From contig NC_044927.1 of NCBI RefSeq assembly GCF_003576645.1, positions 13,387,736 to 13,451,735 on the forward strand: DNA of 64,000 bases, in the 5' to 3' direction. The notes below the pieces were generated by a model. That model had not been told where the DNA came from and made no database searches. It saw only the letters and a list, made by a program, of their open reading frames with translations. The first letter of the stretch is position 1, and each line of letters starts with the position of its first letter. A program made the translations under genes and the position numbers. Positions 31,708 through 43,529 of this stretch are shown here, piece after piece. The DNA is from Ipomoea triloba. Its lineage: Eukaryota; Streptophyta; Magnoliopsida; Solanales; Convolvulaceae.

Positions 31708-33280
31708 CCTATATATATATATACTAGTTTTACACGCGCATTGCGCGTATAAGTTAATGCCCAATGTTTATATTTAAATAAATATTTGAAAGTATATCAA
31801 TGCAAGATTATATAGGAGAAGTTTATACATGGGTAATTGAATGTCGAATTTTTTTATTTAAATATCTAACTCAAAGTATATGAATCCAAGATAATATAGA
31901 AAATTCATTATAATTATTACTAAAATAAATGTTTGCAATCTTGTAAAATCGATAGTCTAAATATTTGGTCTAAAAATGATAGTCTAAATAAATACTACTT
32001 TTCATTTGAATTTTTCTAAGTGTTCTTAATTATCTTTTGAGTAACATTGTCATTGTCTTCATCTTTACTACTACATTTGTTCTATTCCTTTTTGTTGGTA
32101 GTGTGTTATTTGCAATTCGGTTATTGTTGGTAGCATAGATGACAACGTCATGCAATGTGATTATGATATAGGAGCTATGGACTTTCCTTTAGGTGTTCTG
32201 TTTGGGGTTCATTTGGTTCAACCATTATTGTTGAATGAGTTATTGTGGATAAAGAAATTCCTAGTTTAATAAAAAAGATTAAATAGATTAATAAAAATTT
32301 CAAAATTTAAAATATTATATATTCCAAAGATATTAAAAAGAAGTTTCTCGCTTCAATTTGCTGGGTAATTGGTTATTTAAGTACTTTCATTGTCAACAAA
32401 TTCCCCAAGTAGTTAATATGATTGGTTTCAAACTATTCTTTTTTATTTTTTTCATGGTATTAAAGAAATACATATGTATCATTTTTTGGTGTAACTAGTA
32501 ATTTATTTAATTCAATAAGAGTAAAATAGAGCGATTACGCTTCAATTTGTTGGGTTATTTGAGTACTCTCTTTGTCAACCAATCCCCAAGCAAGTAGTTA
32601 ATATAATTAGCTTCAAATTATTTTAAAATTTTTTTTCATAGTATTAATAAAATACTTGGTAAATAAATATATAACATTATTTTGTACTATAACTTTGATA
32701 TTTAATTACAAGATATTGTAAAAATAAGATAATAGACAATGTAATGAATATCAATTGATAAATTTGAATGTAAAGAATCTTTGCATGAGAGAAAATAAAG
32801 ACAATATAACTAATGAAATTATTTCTCTTATTTAATTTAATTTTTTGATAATGAATAATTTTTTCAAATAAAGGTATTGTAGACACATAATTCTAAATTA
32901 AAAAAATACATATGTATCATTTTTTGTTGTAGCTACTAATTTATTTAATTTAATAAGAGTAAAATAGAGTGAGAAACTTAATTATGTCAAATTTGATTGA
33001 GATGGGGTTCGAACCTAAGATCTTTCTTATAGAAATTAATGGGTAAGTTAAAAGTTAACGGAATATTAACGGAGAAGAGAATATTTAACAGAAAACTTAA
33101 CGGATAATCATAAAAGTAAGGTTAAATTAGGTAATCTCTATTAATAATATTAATCTGAATTATCTTAACCATCTATTTGATTAAATAATTAATCTGAACC
33201 ATCCATTTGATTAAATAATTTGACCGCCATTTTTTTTACCCATTTTAGGCCTAACTCTCTTTGGCTCTTATTAGTATAGT

Positions 33281-33304
<24 letters not shown>
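31708..33304. mobile_element. AT-rich insertion between 34-bp direct repeats
   Basis: The sequence TATATAAACAACCGCCATTA plus following TGCAKATCCT occurs on both sides (about 31673-31707 and 33309-33343), so the ~1.6 kb between looks like an insertion with a long duplication or a local segmental duplication. The left part starts TACTAGTTTTACACGCG and the right ends TTATTAGTATAGTAGAT. Inside, a block of about 190 bp (CGCTTCAATTTG...AATAGAGCG, near 32345 and again near 32538) is duplicated and a part is seen a third time near 32910. A GGTTCGAACC word at 33007 resembles a polymerase III B box without an A box. No gene. Confidence 0.4.

Positions 33305-33319
<15 letters not shown>
33284..33319. 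repeat. (AT)n microsatellite
   Basis: Pure AT run at the right edge of the preceding insertion. Confidence 0.94.
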
Positions 33320-33322
<3 letters not shown>

Positions 33323-33446
33323 AACCGCCATTAATGCATATCCTCAAATTCTAGTGCTCCTCTTCCACCGAGACAGAAATTACCATAAATCTCTCACATT
33401 CATCCTCCACAAAGAGAAGATCAAAAGATAGTAAAAATGTAGAGAG

Positions 33447-33660
33447 TGTTGTAAACCCATTAGCTCAAACATGATGCGTGGAGAAAAGTAAAGACAAAGT
33501 AAGGGAGACAAAACAAGATTCATCTTTTATTCATCATCTCTCTGCCATTTTACAAAAGGGAGGTACATATATATAATAACTTACAACATTAATACTAATA
33601 CTAAATATGACTGTTGCAACGGTTACAGCATAATGGGCACAATAAGTATAATTTATAAAA
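33447..33660 (-). mobile_element. Copia-like 3' LTR
   Basis: Plus strand TGTTGTAAACCC...ATTTATAAAA; read on the minus strand it follows the polypurine tract CCAAGGGGGAG and runs TTTTATAAATTATAC... to ...GGGTTTACAACA. The first dinucleotide is TT rather than TG, one base from the rule. A TATATATA box lies at about 33568-33575. Confidence 0.55.
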
Positions 33661-33689
33661 CTCCCCCTTGGACATTATTTGTTCACGAT

Positions 33690-34320
33690 CTTGCTTCCTC
33701 AAAAACTTGCTAGGAAAATCCTGTGGGAAAAATCTAGACAAAACCCAGACAATAAAAGAGTCTAGGGTACATGAATGATATACTCAAATACTTTCATGTC
33801 TCGTTAAAAACTCCACTAGGAAAATCACATGAGAAAAACCTAGTTGAAGAAAAGAGTACATGGTATTTATAAATTCATATATAGTCCTGGTTGTTTCATT
33901 AAAACTCTTATACTAAGAAAACCCAGTAGGAAAAACTCAGTTAAGGAAAAGGGTACAACCATAACTTTTTGCGTTTAATCTTCGGGATTTGCAAGAGTTG
34001 TTGGTCTTCTGGACCAATAAGTTATCTGTATGTTGTTGCTCCCCCTGAAGACAACATATTTCCTAATTGCCTCGTTAAAAACCTTAACTTAAGAAAACCC
34101 GATAGGAAAAACTTAGTTGAGGGAAAAAGAGTACAATCATAAGCCTTTTGGGGCATAATCTTAAGGATTTCGAGGTTCGTCTATTAAAATATTTATTTCC
34201 AACTTTCTCCCCGTTTATTATATCATACTCATGCCTCGTTAAAAATCACACTAGAAAAACCCAATGGGAAAAATCTAGTGAGAAAAAGAGTACATGGTAT
34301 ATATGTATTCATATGTTGCT
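33690..34320 (-). repeat. Five diverged copies of a CCTCGTTAAAA/AGGAAAAACC module
   Basis: Blocks with TCGTTAAAAAC, AGGAAAAACCC and a closing AAAGAGTACA occur near 33705, 33800, 33893, 34072 and 34231. Read on the minus strand each begins TGTACTCTTTT and ends TTTTAACGAGG. This block is familiar from the 3' untranslated part of plant copia elements; here it is repeated at 80-180 base intervals. Confidence 0.6.
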
Positions 34321-37139
34321 AAAGTACAACTTGTTAGTCGCATAACACTCAATCTTCAGGATTGTTTTAAGTAAATGTAGTCTGCATCTCCCCCTGAAGA
34401 CAATAATCTTCAAAATCTACATTGCTTAAAGTAGAATACTTGTTTCAAAAGGATCGTAGGGGAGATGATATGACAATCTTCAGGATTGTCACTATAAGTT
34501 AACATTTTATACAATGATTCTCATGATTCTTCTGGGGCTTATGTGGGTTGAATATAGCCAATATTCATTAACCATACCTACTTAAAAACACACTTTTATT
34601 GACCTCCAATAAGTCAGTGGAGGTAGAACACACATAACTAACTTGGAATGGGAATCAAAAGGAGTCATTACCAAGTGATCTATGAGAAAAAAAAACACAC
34701 ATTGGTTTATCGCATAAACTTTACTAGAGGATATTTGGAGCACTAGAAGTTATAAGTGATTTCATTGTAAGGACAATGTCCGTCCTAATATGATCACAGA
34801 ACTTCTGGTTCTTCCATAGTGGTCCAATAATAATGAAGTAATGGACTTCAAGTCCTAAGATGTCCTCAGTATCATTTTTGAGTCTAAACGGTTCTTTATC
34901 TTCTTCAAGACATATAACCGTTAGTGTGATAAGTCAATCATACTTATCCATATGAAATGCGTTAAAGACATCTTTCTAAAAATAGACTGATTGATGTATA
35001 TAATTCCTTTCAAGGAAATACTCGATCTGCATGTCGAGATAATACTTGGTTATCCAAGTCCTTTTTATTTCTAAAAATTCGTCTTTTGAGCTAGTACAAT
35101 TAAGCTCTTTTACGATGTTTATAACACCATCATAGGTTGAGATAATGCTTAGTAGCCCCTCAATAGGTACTAATGGTATATTTTGATTTTTACATTTTCC
35201 TGCTTCATGAGGAAATTACTCAGTTAATTGCTTTACGATTTAAGTAAAGCCTTTATACTTCAACAACAAACATGTTGTAATATTTATTTTGAGAATTATA
35301 GATCCATCAAGGAGTTCTCAAATAAACATATCGTATTTAGTAATTCTATGCTCATTTACAACTCAATAAAGAACACTTATGGTACATATTATCCCTTCGA
35401 AATGAGGGTAATAACTCTATTCGTAATCCTTTAAAGAAGTCATAATGACACATAATTCCTTCTTCAAAAGGACAATTACTCAGTTAATTATGACCTGTGC
35501 TAAGGTCATATAAATACCATATCGTCCAATGACCTTATTGTCATATGGTCATGACGTTTATTAGTTGCATATCTAAGTTTATTCTGCCAATTATCTTGTA
35601 TAGCAGAACTTAATGTTATTGTACATAGGAGATTTGATTAAAATTAATCAAGGGTCTGCGTGAACCCATGTGCTACAAACACTCGCTATTATATCACCTC
35701 ATCAATTTCTCTTTCGCACAAACACCCATTTGTAACCAGCAGGGTTAATGTTCAATGGTGTACGTTTTATCAAGAGAATCTATTTTAGCAAGTTGAGCTA
35801 TGCCTTAATTGCTCCTTTAAATATTAAATAATGAGGATGCTTCTGGCACCTCTCCTGGATCCAGTTTATTTAAATGAGCAATTATATAGGCGTGTGTTGT
35901 CGACAACTATATAATTTGTTTCCAAATTCATGATAATTTAATCAGATCGTTGACATTTCCCAAGTATTAAGATCTGATTGTTCCACATCTCTAGTATTAT
36001 GTTTGTTTGGTGCACCTTACTAGGGTTTTTGTCTTCTGGACAAAATGTCTTAAGGATATAATTCTTTTTAAGGCAAAAGTGACAATGCTTCTTTGCTAGC
36101 ATTATGTTTCATATTTGTTAAACCGATAGATCTCTTATACTTCTGGAGTCAAGGAGTATCGATATAGACATATTTGGTCCAATTTTGAGGATTATATATG
36201 GGACCTTGTTACTTTTCTTTCTGATCAACATGATCAGTGTATATATATACGTTATAGGTATATATATTTGGCAGATTATTTTCTAATATTTCAATAGATT
36301 ATCTACTGAACTTCTAGTTTAGTTTTATCGGTACATGGATTATAATGAAGATCATTCTATTTCGTGGTTTTCTCGGCATTTAAATTCAGATATATCTCCC
36401 CATAATGCCGAGAAACAGATCTTTAGTATGCAGTCATCGTATCTATTGATTCCTTATCATGGGCCATTATTTCAATAGATGAAGTTTTATATAACCTCAT
36501 ATATAGCCCATAAAGATACGCAAATGGTGGTGATATAACAATTTGGACTTGCATACTAAGAATAGGAACGCAGAATGGGAAATAGTTTACATGTACTGGG
36601 TTGATGAGGGATTTGGTATTGATATGCAATGAACTAGATTTGAAAGTAAAAATATATCAAGTATGATGTCCCTAAAAACATCAATACTTGTGAGGGTATA
36701 ACAAACTTTTAATTTCTTAGTCCCCGTATTATGACCAGAATGATCTTACTGATGAGCATTCATAGTATGGCAAACTATCACCATTGAGAGATAGTGATAT
36801 TCAATTGAACATGCATACGTTCAAAATATTGAGGAACTTGCAACAAAATTATTATTGCAATTTATAAAGGAATAGCCAATCACTTCTAGGATAGATCTAG
36901 TTTTATCATAAAAACCAATTGAAATAATGTTACTAAACAAGTAGATTAAAAGTGAGGCTCTACCGGAGCTCACAAAAAGGAACCTTATCAATAATGGTAA
37001 AAGTTTGTATATAAAGATCAATGAGAACATCACTAAAACGATGTTGAAAAAGTAGGTTATCAATATTACCAACAAGAGCATTTGCTTTAGGCAAGTTACT
37101 TGGTTGGACTCAACATTGTGATGTTCATTTATGTTTCAA
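34321..37139 (-). other. Decayed interior, no gene recognised
   Basis: AT-rich sequence in which all frames are shorter than 90 codons. Repeated phrases such as CTTCAGGATTGT and CCCCCTGAAGACAA near 34025, 34360, 34390 and 34475 recall copia 3' non-coding DNA. I see no conserved protein motif. Confidence 0.4.
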
Positions 37140-37500
37140 CAAAATGCTTTGGGTGCAGCACGCACGAGAGCAGTACCTTTTACACCCACATTTGAAGTAT
37201 TCTTGTTGTTGGGCCAGAGTTATGTATGAATCTGGTTATCCTCGATAAGTTGGATCATTGTGCTTTTTTTTGCTGGTTTCGCGAGTGTATTATTGCCACT
37301 GTGACCTATTATTCATATCGTGGCCTTTTTCTTGTCCCCTTTTGACGTTACTTGACAGGGTAACATTATGTGTGCTTCGGGCACTAGTGCATGGTCAGCT
37401 GGACATGCATTATGAATTTGTAGCTTTACTGCTAGCAAGGGGGGGGGGGTATTAAAAGAGGGCAAGGTCTTATTAAACAAATTTATGACAGAAAACATCC

Positions 37501-38166
37501 TTCTTGCACAACGTACGTTGTGACGTAAGTTTGTGTTTTAGATCAAAACTATCCTTTAGGGATATTTTAGAAAGGACCAATCGAAATTTGTTAGTCAAAA
37601 CTATCCTTCAGGGATATTTATAAGGTACCCAAGTCCTTTGCAGGATTTGCAGGAAGGTATTCATTTTTGGGTCATGGTTCAAAAAAAACAAAAGAAGGTG
37701 GCAATGGAAAATTAGGGCATTGAGCTTTCAAGGTCTCATTACTCGTGGACATCTAAGTAATTGCTCTCGTTAAAATCAAGCTTGGTGAATTCACACTTGG
37801 TGATAGCAGCCAAGATCTAGATTTTCTTTAAGAAAAATCTATATATACTAAGGTTATGTAAAATCGAGGGTCAACTTCTAAAGGATAATCTATAATTCGC
37901 ATAGTCAGGGGCTATAAATTATGTCAATATAACCGAATATGCATAAGATCATATTATCCAAATAAATTGCACAAAGTGGCAATTTAATTTAGGAGCATAT
38001 TGAATATAATTAACATCAAAATATGAATTGAATGGCAAATTGAAAACAATATAGTTCTCAATTTTGTAAAAGAAATGCTGGCCCAAATTAATTTATACAT
38101 GTAAGTGATTTAAAATAATCACAGACCCAAATAAAATATGATGGAAAAGGATTTTAAGAAACTGGA
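37501..38166. other. Unassigned stretch left of element C
   Basis: No gene or repeat end recognised. CAAAACTATCCTT(T/C)AGGGATATTT occurs twice (about 37544 and 37598). It may be the decayed 5' end of the copia-like element. Confidence 0.35.
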
Positions 38167-39509
38167 TGATAAGCCTCCGAGATACCCTTAAATCAAGTGC
38201 ATAATATGGTGCTTTGTCACGTTTATAGCATCCTTACATGATGAATTATGATCATAAATGCTTGAAAATCACTAACCAACACACAAAAGCTACTTTTAGC
38301 CTAAAGGAGGCGAAATAGGAGCCCTGGGAGCCAATAGGAGCAAAAGTTGAGCTTAAAGAGCGAACCAGGCAAGATCGGAGCCCCGAAGGACCCAAGAGGA
38401 TGGCCACACGCGTGTGAGCATGCGTGGAAATAATCCAGTGGCCTCCCACGCACACTCACACACGTGTGAGCTGGCGTGGAGACTGCATTGCACGAAAATG
38501 GCTAGGGTTGCTTTTTCGGAGACTATTTAAATCCCTTTGATATATTTTCAGAGGAGGTTCCCAGAAATTTAGTTTTCCCTTTCCTTAGTGTTTTCTTTGG
38601 AGAACTTTCTCCATTTTCTTAGATTTTCATTTCTTAGTTTAGATAAATCTCCATTGTAGCAAGACAACACGCTTGGATTGAAGGATTACTTCACTCTAGG
38701 TGATCTCTATTACATTTCTATTATATTTTGTTATCTTGTTCTTGGATTAAATTAGCTTTTGTCTTGAATTTCATATCATGAGTGGCTAGTTTAATCTAGG
38801 GATTTGGATTGTGTGATTGCATGTTGCTAGTGTGATGATCTTATTTCTATTTTGGATCTAAATGCTTAGATTGTTGGATTATCTATTCTTGTCTATTGAT
38901 TGTTGTTTTGATGAGATCTTGTTTGGATTTGGCCAATCTAGATGAGAGATTGAACTCTTGACTCTTTCATGTCTTTGATTAGAGTTATGATTTGAAGCTT
39001 TGACACAATCATAGTTCCTATGGACTTCTTAAGAATAGTAGGATAGTGTGTAGCTTAAGTGTTTGATAAAATTCCTCTTAGAGCTTTGGATGCTTGAAGG
39101 CACTCCTAAGTCAAAGAAGCCTTAGTACACAAAGGTGGAAAAGGACTAAGACAACACACTCTTGAATAGCCAACATCGTCCTTGCATTATCTATCCATTA
39201 CCTTAGTCACACCACAATGCAACATACATGAACACTATCCAATCCCTACCCCTTTTACATATTTTCAAAACTCTTTTACTTTATTACTTTCTTGCACTCA
39301 AACCAAACCTTATGAACTCCTTCCACTCACAATCCACCATTCATCACACTCGAATCACTTGCATGACTCAATCAAGTAAACACCCGAACACTTGACACAC
39401 CTCCACGTCACTCCTTCGAGACCGACACTCGGGGAGTCACTGACTTTTCGTTTTAACACAAATATCTTTTGACACCTCAATCCACTCACGCAATACCAAC
39501 AATCCGTCA
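38167..39509 (+). mobile_element. C 5' LTR
   Basis: Right boundary fixed by the primer site: the LTR ends AATCCGTCA at 39509. Left boundary taken at TGATAAGCC (38167), the start also used by the A and B LTRs on their own strand (TGATAAGCACC); it is less certain. U3 contains CACACGCGTG/CACACACGTGTGAG palindromes (38405-38475), then TATTTAAAT at 38524 and a conserved AAATCCCTTT. Confidence 0.7.
38405..38532 (+). promoter_or_regulatory. C LTR promoter: CACACGTG-type palindromes plus TATA
   Basis: CACACGCGTGTGAG and CACACACGTGTGAG flank a CCACGCACA region; TATTTAAATCCC follows at 38524. The layout equals the LTR promoters of A and B on the minus strand, where TATATAAATCCC follows ACCACGCGTGGT and CACACGCGTGTG. 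Confidence 0.6.
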
Positions 39510-39512
39510 AAA

Positions 39513-39529
39513 TGGCGCCGTTTCCGGGG
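39513..39529 (+). other. C primer binding site (tRNA-Asp)
   Basis: TGGCGCCGTTTCCGGGG differs from the complement of the tRNA-Asp(GUC) 3' end by one base (T for G at position 11). It begins three bases after the LTR. Confidence 0.9.
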
Positions 39530-39711
39530 AGGGCAATAGGTTGTCATATGTTTTTGTTTACTTTGATTGCATGAATGCTAGATTTGAGCATTGTTAATCC
39601 ATACCACTTTCTTTTGTTTTATTTTTATTTCAATTGTTTTTGCTACTTACCCAATTGACTACTTCTAGTTAATTGTGGAATCTTTGTTTCATTGATAATC
39701 TTACTAGGTGA

Positions 39712-42251
39712 ATGCACACGCGAGCAAAAGGAAATCAAGGCTTACTACCTACATTCCTGAAATCAATAGAGCAACTAGGAAGAAAAATACCCAAAGGTTT
39801 CAAATGGCTTCATCAAGCGCAACAAGAAATCCACAAGGAAGAGGAACAACTGTACCAAATCCACCCCCAGTTCCAATTATTCCACAAGCACCAATTAACC
39901 ATGAAGAACCAATTTTTGAAGAACCACAAGCTAACAGAGCAAATCATCAAGAGAACATTCGTGAAGAAGAATACTATGGAATTCCTCAGGAACCGCAAAG
40001 ATCAATTGCAGATTACATGACCCCTAATTTTAACATGCATAATTCGATCTATGTACCGCCGATGGAAAACGTCAACTTTCACGTGCATCCAACTATTCTC
40101 ACACTGGTTCAGAACAGTCAATACTCGGGATTACCATCTGAAGATCCCAATGCACACATCACAAGGTTCATACGAGCATGTGGGATGTACAAACAAGAAG
40201 ACGTTAGTGAGGAGATAGTTCGATTTAAATTATTCCCATTTTCAGTTATAGGAGAGGCAACACGATGGTTGGAAAGCCAAGACGACAATCATTTCAGATC
40301 GTGGCAGCAGTTGCATCGTGAATTCATGAACGAGTTCTTTCCCATAACAAAGACTATGAGGATTCGAAGGCTTATACAAGAATTCAAGCAAGGAAGGCTT
40401 GAGAGTCTGGGAGAGGCTTGGCGACGATTCAAGGTTCTTAAAAGACAATGCCCGCAAGATCTGATGCACACATGGGACATGATTAGCTCATTCTACGGAG
40501 GGCTAATAGACGAAGGAAAGATGTTGCTTGACTCATCCTCCAACAGTGCCTTTGTTTCCCTAGCTTTGCCAGAAGTTGAAGAATTAATTGAGAGAATATC
40601 TAAGAATACCTCTTGTTGGTATGACCGACGAGGAGATCACGAGGGCATATATGAAGCAATGAATCACGAGATCAAAAAGCTACAGGCCATGGTAGAAAAA
40701 ATGGAAGGAAAACCCAAGCCTTGTATGGCTTTTGCTCTTTACTGTAACATTTGTGGAGGACCTCATGATACCAATATTTGCACTTCTCCGTCTGCATCTG
40801 AGCAAGTTGAGGCGGTAGACTTTCAAAGGAACTCCAACTACAATACCTATGGCCAAAATCAAAGATTGAACAACAATTGGAAGCAGGGAGAGGGTTGGAA
40901 CAATAACAACAATGATGGATATCAAGCGCGAGGACAATACAACTATGGAAACATGACTGCAAATGGACAAAATGATAAGAACAGATTGATGTACAATCAA
41001 AATCAAGGCAATACTGGCCAGATGACCCAATTCAGGCCACAATACAACTCTCAACTTGACTTTACTCAACAGAGAAGGGATGACATCCGTGAAGTAGATG
41101 AAAGACTTACAAGGACGATCATGGAACTCAAAAATGATCGGGCAAATCTAAAACAAGAGATTACTCAAGAGATTCGACAAGAGGTTTCTAGTCTTAGACA
41201 AGAGTCCAAGGCTACACTAAAGACAATTGAGAATCAAATCTCTCAAATGTTTAAGATGATGTCTGAGAGACACTACGGACAACTCCCGAGTAACACCGAG
41301 ACTAATCCAAAAGAGAGAGTCAATGCTGTTGATGCCAAGGAAGAAGAGCATGGAAAATGTGACCCGATAGATATTGTATGCAGAACATGCCAATGTAAGG
41401 TAGAAGACAAGAGAGATAAGACTACCTCTTGTAGTCCCGATCTTAAACTAAAGAATGCGAGCGGTTCGTGCACAATCTTAATGAAGGAAAGCCATGAGAA
41501 AACCACTTCTGAAGTACGCCCAAAAGAAAAGGAGCTACCACAAGACAAATCCAAAAGTGAAAAAGAGAAAGAAGCGGCACGAGAAGGTACAATTAATGCT
41601 TTTATCCGAAAATTTTTCAATAACAAAGAATGCCGCGAGCTATTTGAAGATGACAATTGTGATAATATTACTTGCTTAAGCCAAGAGCCTTCGGCTTGTT
41701 TGACTGAGGGTTACCCTAGAAAGAAGGGCGACCCTGGAGCTTTGTTGATTCCTTGTTCTATACAGAACATGGATCCTCAAAATGCTCTTGCCGATCTTGG
41801 AGCTTCTATTAATGTCATGTCTTCAAATCTTTTTCAAAAATTGAACTTACCAAGTTTGAAACCGACGAGGCTGACTCTACGTTTAGCTGACGGGACCACA
41901 CGGTACCCGGAAGGCTTAGCGGAAGATGTTTTAGTGGAAAATTTCTTGTGCCTGTCGATTTTGTTGTTTACAAGATGGGTGATAATGAGCCCCATGGATC
42001 CTTAATTCTTGGAAGACCATTTTTGGCTACGTGTCATGCACGCATAGATGTGAGTTCAGGTGAGATAACCCTGAGATTTGATGGACAAGCTACAACTGAT
42101 GAGAAGGAAAGAATGAAAGAAGGAACTAATGAAGATGTGAGGGTGATGGTCAAAACAAGAATGAAATCAAAACCGAAGTGGAAGAATGACAAGCTTACAT
42201 GGAAGAATAAGTGGGTACCAAAATGTTTCCTACCCACTACCAAGGAGTATG
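39712..42251 (+). pseudogene. C gag-protease, nearly intact but frameshifted and interrupted
   Basis: Start MHTRAKG at 39712; a frameshift by about 39740 moves to the frame that runs open to 42005. If the first Met were ignored, the next in-frame ATG is 39804. Domains: Gag capsid (TILTLVQNSQYSGLPSEDP at 40095, HFRSWQQLHREFMNEFFP at 40290), zinc knuckle CNICGGPHDTNIC near 40745, Asn-rich stretch, coiled coil near 41090-41260, and aspartic protease with DLGAS at about 41797 and ILGRPF at 42007. A 7-base deletion near 41945 splits the protease into two frames. The last codons (KEY|G and the stop) lie at 50893-50902, beyond element A. Of the three gag-pro copies this is the best preserved. Confidence 0.9.
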
Positions 42252-43529
42252 TGATGTTGTTAGTTTTAGTGGTGAGGTGTAGGTGATATGGAATGTGATA
42301 AAACGAAGAGTCAAGACCCCCCGAGTGTCGTGTCTCTCAAGGATGGCGAATGGGAACCGAATTAGTGTGCTGGCATCTAAGAGGTTGAAGAGAAAGAGTT
42401 ACGGGATTTGCTAAGGTTGGATGTCATTTGTAGGAAGGTTTGAAAGGTTGTGTTGGTTGTGATAAAAATAAAGGAAAAGGTGGAGATCGTGGCTTTAGGT
42501 CTCTCTATGTGGTCTATCTTTGGATAGGCTTGTGAGCAAGATGTGGAATAGACTAGGGAGTTCGTGGCACTTCACCAAGTGGCGTCACACTTTGGACTCC
42601 CACATCCTCATTCGGTTGGGGCATTTCATCGAACACTTTGTCTACCACTCCTCTCGGATCTCATCCTTTCGGACTAAGAGCGGAGATGTGGGTGAGTTAG
42701 ACTCATGAGTGGCTGCTATCGCGCACACACTCACTTCCTTTGGGTTTGCTACCTAATGTGGCCACAAAAGGTACAAAGCTTGAAGAACATCATCCACACA
42801 AGATCATCATCCAACAATCAAGAAACTCACAATTCTACTAGCAATAATATTAAACATCCACATAGATTAACCTTGGGGCCACCAATCCCCTATCTAATCT
42901 ACTCTAACAAGCTAAAGAAACAAGAAAAAGAAAGGAAATCTCAAAGAAACAAATATTAGATTAAGAATTGGAGAGAATAGTTACCACCCTCAAGGAGGGG
43001 ATCTTTACAACTTTTGTTCTTGAAATTCCAATCTCTTTCCTTGCTCGTGTATCTAATCTAACATAGAAGAAAAGGAATTTTCCCCCAAGAGGGGAGAAAA
43101 CCCTCTACAATTTCAGATCTATTCTATTCTAAATTGCCTCCCCCCTCCCTTAGGTTTAGGGCAAAAGGGATTTATATAGGTGACAAAGGGGAACAAATTT
43201 CCCAAAATGGTCCTTGGTCCGACCACGCACGCTACCACGCGTGGTGGTGGGCGTGGGAAGCTACTGGAAAGTTTCCACGCCCAGCCACACGCGTGTGAGG
43301 CTGCGTGGGACAATACTGCATTGTGGCTTTGTTTGTCTTTTGCTCTATTTTAGCCTCAAATCCGTTTCCAACCTGCAAATTACCTAAAAAACTTTCCTAG
43401 GATTGATGTTAGAAGATTATAATCACATCTGAGCTAAAATGCAGGCAATTGTTGTGATCGGATGGCATAACGTTGCATTTCTAATCCATTTTAGACCCTT
43501 TTAAAGTACCATTCTTGGTGCTTATCAAA
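42252..43529 (-). mobile_element. A 3' LTR (left)
   Basis: Plus strand TGATGTTGTT...GGTGCTTATCA, so TGATAAGC...AACATCA when read in the element's direction. Promoter parts on the minus strand: CACACGCGTGTG (43286-43297), ACCACGCGTGGT (43234-43245), TATATAAA (43171-43178). It is 11 bases longer than its partner because of GTTGGTTGTG-type duplication near 42450. Confidence 0.92.

Larger units (their letters stand above)
33447..37500 (-). mobile_element. Decayed Ty1/copia-like element (minus strand)
   Basis: A short LTR (33447-33660), the polypurine tract CCAAGGGGGAG (minus, 33661-33671), a repeated non-coding 3' block (33690-34320) and, far to the right, a recognisable copia Gag zinc-knuckle relic at about 37140-37200 (frame FKCGCKRYCSRACC, counterpart of CGMKGHWSRTC in copia Gag). 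Between 34321 and 37139 every frame is broken, and no protease, integrase or reverse transcriptase block was recognised. No matching right LTR or tRNA-Met primer site was found. Assignment to copia is moderately supported. Confidence 0.5.

Noticed and set aside
33690..34320. CRISPR-like array
   Set aside because: Repeats are diverged, unequal in spacing and part of a copia 3' region in a plant genome.
43119..43313. Small minus-strand frame in the A LTR
   Set aside because: It spans the TATA box and palindromes of the LTR promoter and is not kept in the B LTRs.
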